DNA from: Thelephora terrestris
Taxonomy: Eukaryota; Basidiomycota; Agaricomycetes; Thelephorales; Thelephoraceae
Direction: 5' to 3'
Assembly (NCBI GenBank): GCA_015956445.1
Contig: WIUZ02000006.1
Coordinates: 992,001-1,056,000, forward strand
DNA: 64,000 bases
Part shown: one piece after another, positions 45,656 through 60,077 of the stretch
How positions within the stretch are numbered: position 1 is the first letter of the stretch
Layout: the number at the start of each line of letters is the position of its first letter
The notes under the pieces: model-generated
The model's input: the letters and a program-made list of their open reading frames with translations, nothing else
What the model was told of the DNA's origin: nothing
Databases searched by the model: none
Translations under genes and position numbers: made by a program

Positions 45656-46983
45656 AAACAGATGAAAGTTGGTGCTGCGAGTCGATCAGTGATTTTTTTT
45701 TTTTTTTTGAATTCTGATTTAACGTGCTACAGCAACTCCTAACCTACTGCTCATCCGTATGGACAGAACACGTGGTAAAACACTAAGTAATACCAACTCC
45801 TACAAAGACAGACATCCCATTTTAGCTACGCGGAGGTAGGGAAGAAAAAGAGAAAGTCCATGCAACTACCGAATTCGGGGTTCAGAGCTACATACAAAGG
45901 AACAGAACCGTAACCAAAGAAACAGAACCCAGTCCAAAAGAAAAAGTTGTTGAAGTGTGTTGTTGAATGAGTGTCCTGTGGCGACAGAGTGGCCATGTGG
46001 ATGCACCAGCGGCGGATCCTAGTGTCGCATGTATGGAAGGAGTGAAGGTGGTCAGGCGACCCGTGTCGACGGGGACCTGGTAAAGAGAGTGGAATCCGAT
46101 AGGCCTGTATCGGTGGTAGGGCAGGGGAGGGAAACTGGGAGGAAAGGGAAGTGGGGGGATGGACCGGGTTCCACGCGCAAATTGCTGCGTGGGTGAGGGC
46201 CGGTAGCCTAGGCCATTAGCTCACAGGTGGGGAGGAGGGGGCCGGGATAAGAGGGTTAGTGCCAGATGTAGGGTGGGTGCCGTTATCACGTGTAGGATCA
46301 TCGATGGGCCTGGATGGATCCAAGGAAGGATAGGGTGAGGCGTTTACGATCGAAAGGGCCATGAGGCAGGATCGTGGCCTATTGAGGCGGCACATGAGGC
46401 AAAGGGCGTGTCCGGGTGGTCAGAAGCGCGAGGCGAAACACCTGTTGCGTCGACGGTGGACGAGGTTGGGGAAGACCACCGCTGTATGGGCAAGTGGCAC
46501 GGGTAGACCGGCGTCCGCTGCAGGTCTGTTGCTTTGATTTGGAAAGGTTTGGCGCACACAGCCAAAGGGGTTGGGAAGGGAAAGGGGCCGGACGAGAAAG
46601 GGAGCATTCGAGTAGTCCACCCGGGATTTTACAGGCATTCGTATTCTCGGTTGGGTTACCAGCTTGGCCGCTTTGGCTGAGTCTGACGGGATTCCCAGTG
46701 AGAACGCCATCCCCACCAAGGTTGCAAACTCTCTCCTGCCAGCAGAGGGGCCCGAAGGCTTTGTATCCGCTTCCAGTACGTGATCCGACCTGATCTCTAC
46801 AACCAACTTACACCCCAAGACTGTTGCAGACGTACCAGAGTGACCGATGTCCCACGATGGCCCTCCAGGGGACGAATCCTCGCAGGAGGGGACCGTGGGA
46901 AAAGAGCGACCAAGTGGAAGTAGAGGACAAACCGCGGATGAGTCGATCAGTGATCCGAGCGCCTTTCGTCAACCACCCTCCCA
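45656..46983. other. Gene-poor stretch
   Basis: About 1.3 kb with a 16-bp T run (45693-45708), purine-rich blocks (GGTGGGG types around 46050-46260) and short frames only. Open frames at 46416-46818 on both strands have no motif. Probably the vps4 promoter plus debris. Confidence 0.45.
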
Positions 46984-48752
<1,769 letters not shown>

Positions 48753-48860
48753 TGACATGCACGAACTACTTTCCCTGGAGCTATTTATGTATTACACAGA
48801 TTTACGATTCCGCATGACACTACAACTGATCTTAGAGCCAAGTGAAAGGGGGGATCCCGC

Positions 48861-49763
48861 CTATCTTTCTTGCTTTGTAAGTTCATCGAAGGCTTCCCAA
48901 ACCTGTTTGATAAAGTTATAGAGGTCTCTCGTCCGGTTGAGTTCGTCAATCAGGATTGGGAGAGTCGGTAGAAATGGAGTACTGATAGGAACTGTGGGTA
49001 CATGAGCTACCGCGTAATGGCCAATTCGTCGGACCCTACCTTTGTATGTCTTACTCGAGACGTCTATGACCACACTGAACTCACGGTCCAAGTCTGACGG
49101 ATCAATGTGGGTAAACCGAACGAGAATTTGGTCATCCGCGATGCCTTCGATGACACCGTGTAGCATCTCTTCGCATGCACGAAGTTTATGGTTCACTTCC
49201 TGAGCGCGACTGCGTAAGAGACTTTCCTCACGTTCCTTCTCTTGTAGCCTCGTAAATTTGTGTATTGCAATGCGTGCATAATAACCGCTTACCTCGTTCT
49301 AGTGTTGCGACCATGGATCTATACTGCTCAACTTCCGCATCCACGGATGCACACTTCTCTTTTATAGAAGCAAGCCGCCGCTTCAGCGCGTTAACAGCAG
49401 TCTCCATCTCCTTTCTTTCTTCTTGCTCCTGTTGCAAGACTGAGGAAGTCAAAGTCCAGGAGCACGAAGGAGTGGTTCGCCCTGCAAGCCCCTACCTTCC
49501 ACAAGCTCGATTTCCGACTCTTTACATTGATTGATCTCGGCTTTCGTGGTCTGGATTTTCTCAGCTAGCCGTGACTTCTCGGTATTGTACGCGTTTGTCT
49601 TCTCTATGACGGAGGTAGTCGTCTTCTTTGTGTAGTTCGCAACCACGTTCATGAACGAACGCGTGGAGCGTTCGTATTCATCCAGCCTGAGATCTATCTG
49701 GGGATTCTGGGTTGCGAGGATGGCAGCGAGGTTGATGTGTGGTCTGTAGGTTGCAGTGGACAT
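48861..49763 (-). CDS. spc25: Spc25, Ndc80-complex kinetochore subunit
   Basis: Three exons (49763-49496, 49439-49293, 49240-48861) give 264 residues. Spc25 pairs with Spc24 and anchors the Ndc80 complex to the inner kinetochore. Seen: a short N-terminus, a long coiled coil (KKTTTSVIEKTNAYNTEKSR through QQEQEERKEMETAVNALKRR, EKEREESLLRSRAQE), and a C-terminal globular RWD-like domain ILVRFTHIDPSDLDREFSVV, DVSSKTYKGRV, LIDELNRTRDLYNFIKQVWE, AFDELTKQER. Length and layout match fungal Spc25. Shares a 212-bp divergent promoter region with the Dbf2-like kinase, which may coordinate mitotic expression (inference). Confidence 0.9.
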
Positions 49764-49975
49764 TGTCGTAGCGGTAGCGGGGGCGTGAGGACGGTCACGT
49801 GCACCGTTGAACTTGGGGAGTCTTGATCGGATACTTGAAGCTTTCCCCCCTCGATCCCTGAGCTGGTCCGAGTCTGATACCCCCTTTGCCCCGACAGCCG
49901 ATTCCAGCCTCCGGTTTTTCTTTTACAGAACCTTGGTTCTTGGTTTATTCTACGACACTCGTTGGTTACTTCGCT

Positions 49976-51929
49976 ATGGCCCCACGACAAGGCATTTCTG
50001 GGCTACCCGAGACTAGAGGTGATCAAGATTACTATCGATACAACGATGTCCATATGGACACTGCCAGAGGGACGATAGGAGGTCTCCCCGATGTTAGTAT
50101 GGGCACCGCAAAGGGTTATACCATCACCAACGATATCGCGATGGACACCGCCCGAGGCAACACCACCCTCAAGGTTGGACCCCTCAAGGTGTGGGAGAGG
50201 GAGTTGGTGGACAATCCAGAGGTCAGGCGGAAATCTACCGTTGCTCAATTATGTGCGTGTTTTATATCTCTCTCCCCGGGTTTTGATTGTTGATCGTTGA
50301 TGACCGGTGACCCGTCCTAGATTTCCTCGACTATTATTTTCAGCTTTTGGGCTATATCGCGTCAAGGAAGGAACGTAGGGTTAAGTTCGACGCCGATACC
50401 GCTTCGAGAAAACTATCTGCGGCAGAGCATACCAAGGAATTCAAGTCATACTGTGGGCGTGAACGTGTGCTGTTGCGGCGTAGAAGGACCAAGCTGAGGG
50501 TGGAACAATTCCATATCATTGCACAAGTTGGACAGGGAGGTTACGGAGAGGTCTACCTCGCTCGAAAACAGGAAACCGGGGAAGTCTGCGCGTTGAAGAA
50601 GATGCGCAAACGCACATTATTCAAGATGGACGAGGTTCGTATGGTTTGTTTGAAGCGGCATTCACTCCCCTAATGATCGCGATGTAGATCCGACACGTCC
50701 TCGTCGAACGAGATATTTTGACCGCTACCAAGACCCCGTGGTTGGTTCGTCTATTGTACGCTTTCCAGGACCCCCAACATGTCTATCTTGCCATGGAGTA
50801 CGTTCCCGGGGGTGACTTCCGGACACTGCTCAACAACTCTGGGGTCTTGAAAGAGGAACACGCCAGGTTTTATATCAGCGAAATGTTCGCGGCGGTGAAC
50901 GAGCTCCACAAACTTGGATATATCCACCGTGATCTTAAACCCGAGGTGAGATGTCCTCGCTTGACGTTGGGCTGATTGGCTGATATTTGAAAAGAACTTT
51001 CTTGTTGATGGGACAGGGCATGTCAAGCTTACCGACTTTGGTCTCGCCACTGGTGCTCTCAACCCACAGCGAATAGAATCGCTCAAGCACAAGGTAAATC
51101 CGTTTACATTGCTTGCTATCTTTGAGAGGGGACCGATCGTTCTCCCAGCTTGATAAAGTCAAAGATAACGAAATCATCCATCGGTCCACTCTCGAGAGGA
51201 GGTCGATCTACCGTTCTATCCGTAACGCCGATCCCCGCTATGCAGACTCAATCGTTGGATCTCCTGACTACATGGCACCTGAAGTATTGCGAGCGAAACC
51301 GTATTCCTATTCTGTCGATTACTGGAGTCTGGGATGCATTTTGTTCGAGTTCTTGGCTGGTTTCCCCCCGTTCAGTGGGAGCACCCCCGAAGAGACCTGG
51401 ACAAATCTCAAGAACTGGACGAAGGTCTTGCGGCGGCCGGAGTATGAAAGGCCTGAGGACCTCATCTTCAATCTCTCAGATATTGCTTGGGACGCCATAA
51501 CCAGGTCATCACTGTTTCCCCCTTGCTTGTAGCTGATACACTGACACTTCCTGCGTCGATGATAGGTTGATCGCCCACTCCAGCGTCCGCTTCTCTGGGC
51601 TCAACCAGGTCTCGACCCACCCTTTCTTCAAAGGTGTGAAGTGGAAGGACCTGCGCTCTGTCAAAGCGCCGTTTGTCCCAGCCCTGGATTCGGAACTAGA
51701 TACAGGCTACTACGACGATTTCACCTCTCCAGAGGACATGGCCAAGTACGCAGAGGTCAAGGAGAAGCAGAAGAACGTTGAGAAGGTCAAGGAAAAGGAG
51801 GAAGCGTTCGGAAGGGGAGTCTGGGTTGGATTTACGTTTGGGAAAAACGGACCGGGCGTGAAGGCACTCACGCCTATGGAAGCTGGATACGGAGACGGCG
51901 ACGGCGACGCGTTGGCAACGATCTTTTGA
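49976..51929 (+). CDS. dbf2: NDR/LATS-family kinase of the Dbf2/Sid2 type
   Basis: Six exons (49976-50252, 50321-50634, 50688-50945, 50995-51093, 51149-51504, 51566-51929) give 555 residues. Dbf2/Sid2 kinases act at the end of the mitotic exit/septation network with a Mob1 partner. Seen: a Mob-binding N-terminal region ([20 protein letters not shown]), glycine loop [15 protein letters not shown], catalytic Lys in [10 protein letters not shown], catalytic loop [17 protein letters not shown] as LTDFGLATG, the NDR-type insert before the activation segment, [17 protein letters not shown], and the C-terminal extension with the hydrophobic motif region ([20 protein letters not shown]). Near the N-terminus is a short imperfect repeat ([17 protein letters not shown]). 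The ATG at 49976 is the first in frame. Confidence 0.9.
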
Positions 51930-54669
51930 GGGGGTGTGTCTACGTCACAACAGCAGAAATACCAGGGGTTATTTTGTGCGCCCACACTTGTTCATTTTGA
52001 TGACGAAGTTTTAGACTTGTATATTTTCACATCTATTCCAGGATATACGACTTTCATGACCTACATCATGCCTTCTTTCGATGGCGACTGCTGGAGATAT
52101 TGAGATGACATAAACGAAGTTGTGGATGCCCTCGTGGGCTGACGGCCATAATTACTTATAGGTAATGTGTGTAGTGCGCGGGCTTACATACAGGAAAATC
52201 ATGGTCGGCTGCGAAATATTCCTTGGGCAGCTGGTCGAGAGATAGAAGGTGCCCCAATCGACCTGAGCCAATACTTGTCCACAACGCTGTTGGCAGTATC
52301 AGAAATCTCCACGCCGGCGATATTCTCTTATACGAGGTAAAGCACAGAGAGATAGCGCCAGCACCAACCGGCGCGAGGGTGGATCCACGTGGAATAGTTG
52401 CCTTTCAGTCGAGCAAGTCCTCGACTGTCGCCGCTACCGAAATATCAACACGAACCGAACCACTCGTGACAGAACCGCATCGCTTTTTCGACTAGTAGCA
52501 CACCTGGGTTTTCTATGTCGATAGGGACGACCTCGATGCGGACGGACCTCGGATCGGGGATCGTGAGAGAGAGAAAGGCCCCACTGATTAATCCGGGATT
52601 CGATGGAGTGCCCTCTCGTACCTCAAACCCAGGGTCCCAGGAAAGGACACAAAGCCAGGCTTCGGCAGCGGGATGCGCGAGCCTATCTCCGGATCGGAAA
52701 ACGCGCTTTGCCGACCGCTTCCACAGACGTGATCGATGACAGGCGTTGTGTAACTTCGAGTTCAATCAGCATCCGAACTCTCGAGAATCGTCCAAAGCAG
52801 GCTAGAGGACACCTTATCCTCTGAATCTAAGGCTAGATGCAACCCTAAAGCAGACGACGCCGTGCGGGACGATTGGTAAGACATCCGAAGGGTCATACTT
52901 ATTCTGGATTGCAAAAGCTAGCCACTTGAAGGGCAGCCAGCGCTCGATTAATGTCAGATTGGGAACTTATCATCGATTTTTGCAGGGTCGGGTGTACCTG
53001 CTGGGCATCTTCTTGGACGCCGCTAGCCTGGAGACCAGGTGTTGACGCCAGCTGCTTGTTCATGGCACAAGCTAGAATCCGTTTCTTATACCTTGATCCA
53101 GTGGTTGGACCCAAACCGCGCTAGAAGGACAGTATGGAGGACGCTGTCCAGTGTAGCCATTGAGGGTGCGGACCACCCGACGTAGGTACACAGTTTAACT
53201 TAAAGAGGCCCAGGCCAATAATCGTGGGTGCTCCCGGCATCCGACAGAAATAACAGGGCGATCATCGATGGCTCCATGTAGCGAAAAGTCAACCCCAGAC
53301 AATGGCGCGAAACCACACGACATCGGAATGGAACAGAGGGCGTGTGGTGCTCCACGTAAGGTCAAGGCTTTCGAGGTCAAGAGGGCAGCCGCAGGCTAGA
53401 AGATGTTCGGCGTATTGGGCTTCATGTGACATTCGACGTCTAAAACTGACACGTGCAAGTGTCCAAGGGGGCTCCTCCAGGTTCAAGGTTGCATACTGTC
53501 TCGCGTTCTATTGGTATATCGTGGAAAGAACAAACCGAGTTTGCGGCCCTTGCTACTTGCTGACGTTTTAATGAGTAAGAGCAATTCCGCGTTTCTCTTT
53601 CATCGACCAACAAATGAAGACGCTAGGACGCACATGGTTGGCGCTGCAGATCATGATACTCGAAGCTTGAGGCATCCTGACGATCAACGTATGAGGAAAG
53701 TGGATACAATGATGAGGTTTTTTCGGTGCGGAAATGTGTAAGCCTTCCTTCGTAGAAATCGAGGGCCGCTTACTCCGGATGACCCTTTCCGGTCTACAGG
53801 ATCGGAAGCGCAGGTTTCCTACGGTGAGCCGCCCTCGAGCGTCCGAGGGCCCTACTAGAGGCCGCGTCCTGATCTGTGAAAGCGCGAGAGAACCCCCGAA
53901 AGCAAGACCCCAGTAGTAGGATAGACCCCCACCGGGTCCTCTCACCCTCGGCGCCAGGTCGTCCAGCCGCGCGTTCGTTGTTCAGCTGTTCTATACGACG
54001 ATTCTGGGCGAAAAAACATCACCTGGTGCAGTGGGGGGTAGTCAGCGATTATCCGATCTGACCCATCGCGGCGTTGGTCTTCCGAGTGCCGCGTCTGTCG
54101 CGGCCGATGGCAGCCGACCTACAGCAAACCCACGGGCGGATATCAGTGCCCATGTGAAGTTTGTGGTGCTGGCGTCCGATACAATCATTCATCTGAACCC
54201 TCCGACCCCCCGAGAGGTCCTCCGATTGTGAACTCTTTGAAGGGCTCGGTTGTGACGCCAGAGTATTTGGCTCCGTTTGAAGCTAGACTGCTAGATAGAG
54301 ATCTCATGCGTTTGAAACGAACGCCACTGTGTCAAATGTGGTAGTCTGAAGGGGCCTTGGTGTGATCGCTTGAAATTGCGATCGGGGCCGAGTCCTTCGG
54401 GAAATGTTTAAGTTAGTAGGCCTTAGGCACGAGCATCGCTGAAAACGACGCCGCGCTACACCAGCGTCAAGCGCATGAAGAAGAGAGAATGTGTCCCAAG
54501 TTATGATACACCAAGGTCTGCTGGCTGGTAAATACAAATAACAAAGGATAGCATGGGCGAAGAAAGAGACTAGTCATTAGTATTTAGAAGCCAACAAGAA
54601 ACCTATTAATTGGAAAGGTAATTAACGATTAACTCCAAGAACCCTGCACTTGAAAAAAAAGGGTCTGCT
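51930..54669. other. 2.7 kb gene-poor stretch
   Basis: No confident gene. Several open frames on both strands (for example 52445-52765 minus, 53511-53741 plus, 53568-53945 minus) have no recognisable motifs or splice-linked partners. Protein-like scraps on plus (SAHVKFVVLASDTIIHLNPP near 54148; GSVVTPEYLAPFEARLLDRD near 54240) could be relics of a degraded gene. Composition is close to that of neighbours. Confidence 0.45.
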
Positions 54670-56182
54670 TTAAGCAGAAAGGTCGAGGACCCCAAGATCC
54701 CTCTGGAACCCTTCGAACCTGCACCGAGCATAACCAAGGTAATCAAATTCGGGTTCTCCGCCATCATCCGTTTCTAGGGTGTCCCTAGCCTGGATAAGCC
54801 CCCAGATAGTCCACATGCCATGGGACGCTGGACTCCACACTTGAACTTGCTTCTCGAGAGCGTTCATCTTCTCCTCCTTCTCAGTCTCGGAAATGGAAGG
54901 GTTCGCATGTGTGAGGTATGCCTCGTAGAAGTTGCGCCTTTGACTAAGTATCGGATACCGAACCGAATCAAGGATGTGAGGTGTGGGTCCGTGGTAGTCC
55001 GCAGTCCATTCCATAAAGTGATTCGCAATATCAAATGCTGCCGGATTTGGGCCAGCGTATTCGAAATCAACAACGATAATCTTGACACAAAACAGACGGG
55101 TTAGCCAAACGTGCAAAAATAAGGTCTCGGGAGTTTTGTAATACCTGGCGATGGCCCTCGGGGCTATGTGGGTGGGGGTTCATCCGTAACAGGTTTCCGT
55201 ACTGCGCGTCATTGTGAGCAAGCACGCGTGGACTGGCGCCTTCCTTGGCCTCAACGGCGGAGACCCATTGCATGTATTTCTCCCATTGGTCGGTGAAGGT
55301 GTCGATATTGAAGGTTCGAGGGAGACGTGATTGTGTTGCCGGAAGGGAAAGGACTTCCCGGGCATGAGGTAACCAAGACCTTACGTTCTTTTTGACCGAG
55401 TCTTCATGCCCTGAAGATGACGGTCCCCCCAAGTCATCAAGGTTGACCTTATGGAGTTCCGCCATTCTCATGGCTATCCAGCGACTGATCTCTGGATCAC
55501 GGAGATCGGCAGGAGTAAGAGCAACAGAGTCAAAATGCTGTTCTATACGACCATTATCGAATGTCCCATAGACGAAGGGACCGATTTTGTACTCGGATGA
55601 CAAGATATGAAGAATCTCCAACTCGCGCGGACGAGAGACGAGAGAACCAGATGATGGACCGTACACTCGAAGGAGGAGAGTGGAAGTTCCGGGGATAGAA
55701 GGGCAAGAGACAAAGAACACGGCGTTCGTCAATGCCCCAGAGACCTTGGTGACTCTAATGTCTGATGGCGTCATAGTGCGGGTGCGCCATGTGGTAATAT
55801 TCATCGAAGTGACAATCCGAAGAAGACTGCTGGCGAATGATAGAGACTTGTATTTCCTGCAGAAAAGACAGAAGAACGCGTGAGTTTATGCATAAGACTG
55901 GGGAATGGTATCTCTTATGAGACAATTCGAACTCCACTCCGTCCGCGAGATGTACCAGCTACGACGTCATGGGCCAGCCAGACGGCCGAAAAGGACATGA
56001 ATGAGTCAATAAGTCCTATCTCACCTTGCTTCTAGGCGACCCTCGATGTGGCACAGGCCCTCGAGTGGAGTGACCAACTCGCATTCGCTGGCAGAAAAAG
56101 GTATGGAAGAGCTTGAGCTGGAAAGTAAGGAGTCGATGGACGCCAACGAAGAGACGCTAGACCGATGCTGCGGTATCAGCAT
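54670..56182 (-). CDS. cki1: Choline/ethanolamine kinase
   Basis: Three exons (56182-56025, 55856-55145, 55080-54670) give 426 residues. The enzyme phosphorylates choline and/or ethanolamine with ATP, the first step of the CDP-choline (Kennedy) pathway to phospholipids; cytosolic. Seen: a Ser-rich N-terminus, VTKVSGALTNAVFFVSCP, LLLRVYGPSSGSLVSRPREL, the catalytic (Brenner-type) motif VLAHNDAQYGNLLRM and the choline-kinase motif IIVVDFEYAGPNPAAFDIAN followed by HFMEW, then the family C-terminus GMWTIWGLIQ and FDYLGYARCRFEGF. The first exon (MLIPQHRSSVSSLASIDS) is needed to reach an ATG and joins in phase. Sequence alone does not tell choline from ethanolamine preference. Confidence 0.92.
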
Positions 56183-57352
56183 AGTTAGCGGTTAGTTCGA
56201 GAGGTAGTGAGTCGAGATAGTGGTAGTTTGCAAGCAAGATAGAATGGATCGTGTGACCAGGGGCGGCAGTTATCATGTCCCAGGATAACGGATGCTTAGC
56301 TCCGGCTCTATGACCAAGAAAGTCAGAATGTTCCCACACCCCACGTGCAAGCTGGGTATAGTTGCACAATCATGCCAGGTATTATTTCCGTGTATACAAT
56401 CTGATGTGCTCGCCTTTGGTATGCTGGAAAATAGGCCGTGGTACTCCTCACTGAAAATGAATTTCACATCAGTACGCGCGCCCAAGGCGGGTTGCCGGTC
56501 CCCACCTGCAGCGCTCACCACTCCCAAGGAGTGAGCGCTTGAGCTGCAGTAGTGCCAGTCTCATGTGCGTGTTCGCTCTTTACAACCACCGTAGCTGGTA
56601 CAAAGCACGATCCACAACTAGATGTTTCCTCTCAGGAATCGGAACACGTTCCAGGGAGCCAACATTCGTGCTATTCGTGTACGATCGTGGGGATTTTCGA
56701 CCGTTAGAGACCAGCCGATGCACCGGGGCAAAGTACGAGCTATCGACTTGCAAACACCTGTGAGTGGCTTTCCGTGTCGAGCGCACCCCTGTTTTTGACC
56801 CATGTGCAACCACCTCCGACACCCGACCGGTCGGGGGCTGGTTCGGCAACTACATCAGGTGAACGATAGTAAACGTTGAGTAATGGTTTGCAGATCTTGT
56901 GGTTGCAAATGGGTTTGACGCCCTCGTTGATTGTGGTATGACGTCTCGAGCCTATGCTCTTCCCCGTTATCGCCAAAGGATCGGTCAGCAAATCTGTTGC
57001 GAAGTATGGGTGGTCGTCCCGAGTCTCAGGCGACGCCTGCGGGTTTTCGATATTGGGACAAGACCGCGCACCGAGCAGCGCATGGGCCGTGCGCTATGAA
57101 GATTCAATCATCGGTCGACTTGTTATCGTCTCGTGGGAGGGATGGTCATGTCTGAAGACTTTTCTGATGCTCCAAAGAGTGGGTCACGCACCCCAGAATA
57201 ATTTCAGCCGATATTCCTACAATCGTGGTATAAGGGGCGTACAAAATTGAGTGATGCTATCTATGGACCAGTTTATATGGCTTTATTAGTCCCCGAGTGC
57301 TACAAGATACTTTTCTCGAACCAGCCCGCTGTGTTTTCGTGTGACTTGAGCA
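56183..57352. other. Intergenic, no gene seen
   Basis: About 1.2 kb between the start of the choline kinase gene and the 3' end of the transporter gene; only short frames without motifs. Likely promoter of the former and terminator of the latter. Confidence 0.45.
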
Positions 57353-60077
57353 CTAGGATGAAGCGGATGAAGCAACAGACTCAAGGTCGCCCTCCTTTGA
57401 CGGTTGCTGTATTTGTTCAATGGTCTCAGTTTTTTCACTATCTTGCGCAAAATCAGTTTTCATCAGTATCGTAAGCTGCGAGGTGCGTAGAAAGATAAGC
57501 CAACTACATCATCATTAGTCAAATTAGCGAAGGACTTACGAGAGCTGCCAGGCCGAGTAGCGGAGAACACGTCGTCCAGATCGTCTGAATGGACACATCG
57601 TAAAAATCTACAGAAGCCATGATTCTGCCAGTGGCCACAAACACACCTGGATAGAACGTGCGATTGCGTGCACGACCTCGTCCTGTAACTCTGGTGGTGT
57701 TATCGACTGCACAGCGGTCAAGTCAATGGTGCTAGTGTTTCCTGGATATTCTGACAGCAGAACGCTATCTAATCTGACGTTGAAGATAGTGCCAGCAAGG
57801 GCCTGTGTATTGAATCGTGAGAAAAGCACGTCACAGTTCTCGAGAACGTGCTCACCAAGCCAATTGTTGCTCCCGTAAAACGGAGGAGGAAAAACGCACT
57901 AGTGCCGACGGCCATGTCTTTAGATTGCAGTGCTCTCGTAAAAACTTGGTACGGTGCGTGTAGAAGCAGGCCTAGCCCCATCCCAGCGACCAGGGGAAAT
58001 AGGAGCTTAATGGAGCTATTCGACCTCTCGTCCAGCGTAATCATCAAGCCTGACCGTGGAACGGCAACCGCACGTCAAAACGCCGCTGGGAATAAATTTT
58101 ACTGATAGACGCACCGAAGCCAACGCCACCGATGATCAGGCCCCCGAACGAAATCCATTTTTGAGCATTCATATTCCCCGCTTTGATTTGCCAGAAGCCC
58201 ATGAACCATGCAGCTGGAATGGAGACGAGCGTGGACCCCAGTGAATATGGAAGAGAAGATATCCCCGCGGAGAATGGTTCCATCCCGTTAACGGCCTAAT
58301 ACGACGGACGAGATGTCAGCCCGCCAACTCGGCGAATCCATGGCTCAGGATTCGTTAGCAGCTCACTTGGAAATAAATGGTGATATAGAAAGTTCCGGCA
58401 GTAAAACAAAAACTGTGTAGGAACACCACGATGAGGATTGCGACTGTGTTAATCGTTCGTGAATACCAGTTTGGTGGGACAGATGAAGTCACGGTACCGC
58501 ATGAGATATCTTTGAACAATTGTGGTGGGAACAACGCCTCCCGTGACGTTCGCACCTCGTAAACAGCTCCGAGAGCTAAAAGAACCAAGCCGCCGATTAT
58601 GAGGCTCAACGTACTTGGCGCCGTCCCTGAGCAACGCGCATCCAAATCAAGAGGTCTGGATACGGAACACTGAAATCTACTCACAGCCATCCTGTGTAAC
58701 GAACGAGAAGCCCACTATGAGCAAGCTCGTGCCGGACATAAAGGCAAACCTTGAGGGACGTTCAGGCCGCCGACGGAGGGTGCAGTAACGGCATTACTCA
58801 CAGCCCAAAGAAGTCGAACTTTTCGGCCAAGTCGCGCCATGACGTGTTGGCTCTCCTGTCTAAATTGACAGTTCGGAGAGAGATCAGCAGCACGACGAAT
58901 GCGACTAGGCAAATGGGAAGGTTCATGTAGACTGCAAGGGTCCCACGTTATGAATCAGGACCGAGGGTTATACAAATGGCCAGAGCGTGCACACACATGA
59001 CCATCTCCAACCAAAGGCAGAGGCAGAGCCGTCGGTACCTAATCGTGCAGGCGATGAGTCTGTGCCCTTCGACCCATTAACAAGATTACGCACCACTGAA
59101 CAGCCCACCCAACAGGGGTCCTGCGACTGCGGAAGATGCCCAGGTAAGCTGCGGGAAAAAAGCCTCAGTATCCGCGCTCATCTGGAAGACTAGATCGGGC
59201 TTAACACTAAGCGCTTGGCTCCAGTGGGCTCGCCTGTGAACCGGAACGATTTCAGACGTAATCGTCCACACGGAGCCGACAATCCCTCCACCCCCGATAC
59301 CGCTGAGCGCTCTGGACAAAATCAGCCATGTGATGGTCTGTGAGATTATAAGCGAGAGATAACCAAGGATGAGATAAGGCGGGCTTTCCTTGGATACGCC
59401 ACTCAATAGTGAACCAACACAAAAGACAAACATGCTCGCGTAGAGGACGGGCTGAAACGATGCTTTTCAATACAAGCACCACAGTTTTTTCTGAATTCAT
59501 CCACCTTCCGACCGATGAGATCAGAAAACTTCCCATACAGTGGCTGGCCGGCTGTCTGTGTTAACATATATGCGATAGCGACCCATGTATATTGAACCTG
59601 CGAGGCTTCCAGTTCGCTGACGATGGTAGGCAAGCTAGTGGAAACAATTGTCTGTATTTGGCAAGAAAGTCACAGTCAGAAAATGAGCCCAACATCGAGC
59701 AAACTTTTCTATATTCACGGAATCAGTTGTTGCCAAAAACAATGTGAGCGCGGCACTATAAAATAGGGTTGAACGTCATTGAATATTGATCACGGACGCG
59801 GAGATAACTTGAATTCCCACCCAAGATGTACAAAAAATAATAGGCTGAACGACAGCTCTGGAGACTTGTCGTCGCATCCTGCAGATAGAGCATAAGGCTT
59901 GCAAGGCTCCCCCGAATTTTCGAGAGTTTTCGCCGGTGTCTGTGGAACCGAGACTATCGGCTTCAGAACAGAGTCCGAGGTGATGGACGATCGAGGATCG
60001 TCCACGTCCAAGGTTTCATTTCTGCCGAAGTCATCGAGAGCCCCACCGCTTGACGATGTGCGGAATAGGTTGCGCAT
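57353..60077 (-). CDS. MFS multidrug/toxin-type transporter (DHA2/14-helix class)
   Basis: At least fourteen exons run from the ATG at 60077 (MRNLFRTSSSGGALDDFGRN) to a TAG at 57353-57355; every junction I followed keeps frame. After a soluble N-terminus come the helices: FFAALTLFLATTDSTIVSTS (helix 1 with DSTIVSTSLPTI, the DHA2-type motif C'), YTWVAIAYMLTQTAGQPLYG, the A-motif GKFSDLIGRKPVLYAS, ILSRALSGIGGGGIVGSVWT, RRAHWSQAL, ASSAVAGPLLGGLFSG (motif C), WRWSFYMNLPICLVAFVVLL, and later SLIIGGLVLLALGAVYEV, VAILIVVFLHSFCFTAG, YSLGSTLVSIPAAWFMGF, LFPLVAGMGLGLLLHAPYQV, and GLAALLTILMK before an acidic/Ser tail. Proton-driven export of small molecules is expected; the substrate is unknown. Intron density is high, with introns of ~50-60 bp. 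Confidence 0.85.

Noticed and set aside
46420-46818. 132-codon minus frame upstream of vps4
   Set aside because: No ATG at the beginning, no motif and no partner exons.
53568-53945. 125-codon minus frame in the 2.7 kb gap
   Set aside because: No motif, overlaps other equally long frames on plus, no splice-consistent extension.
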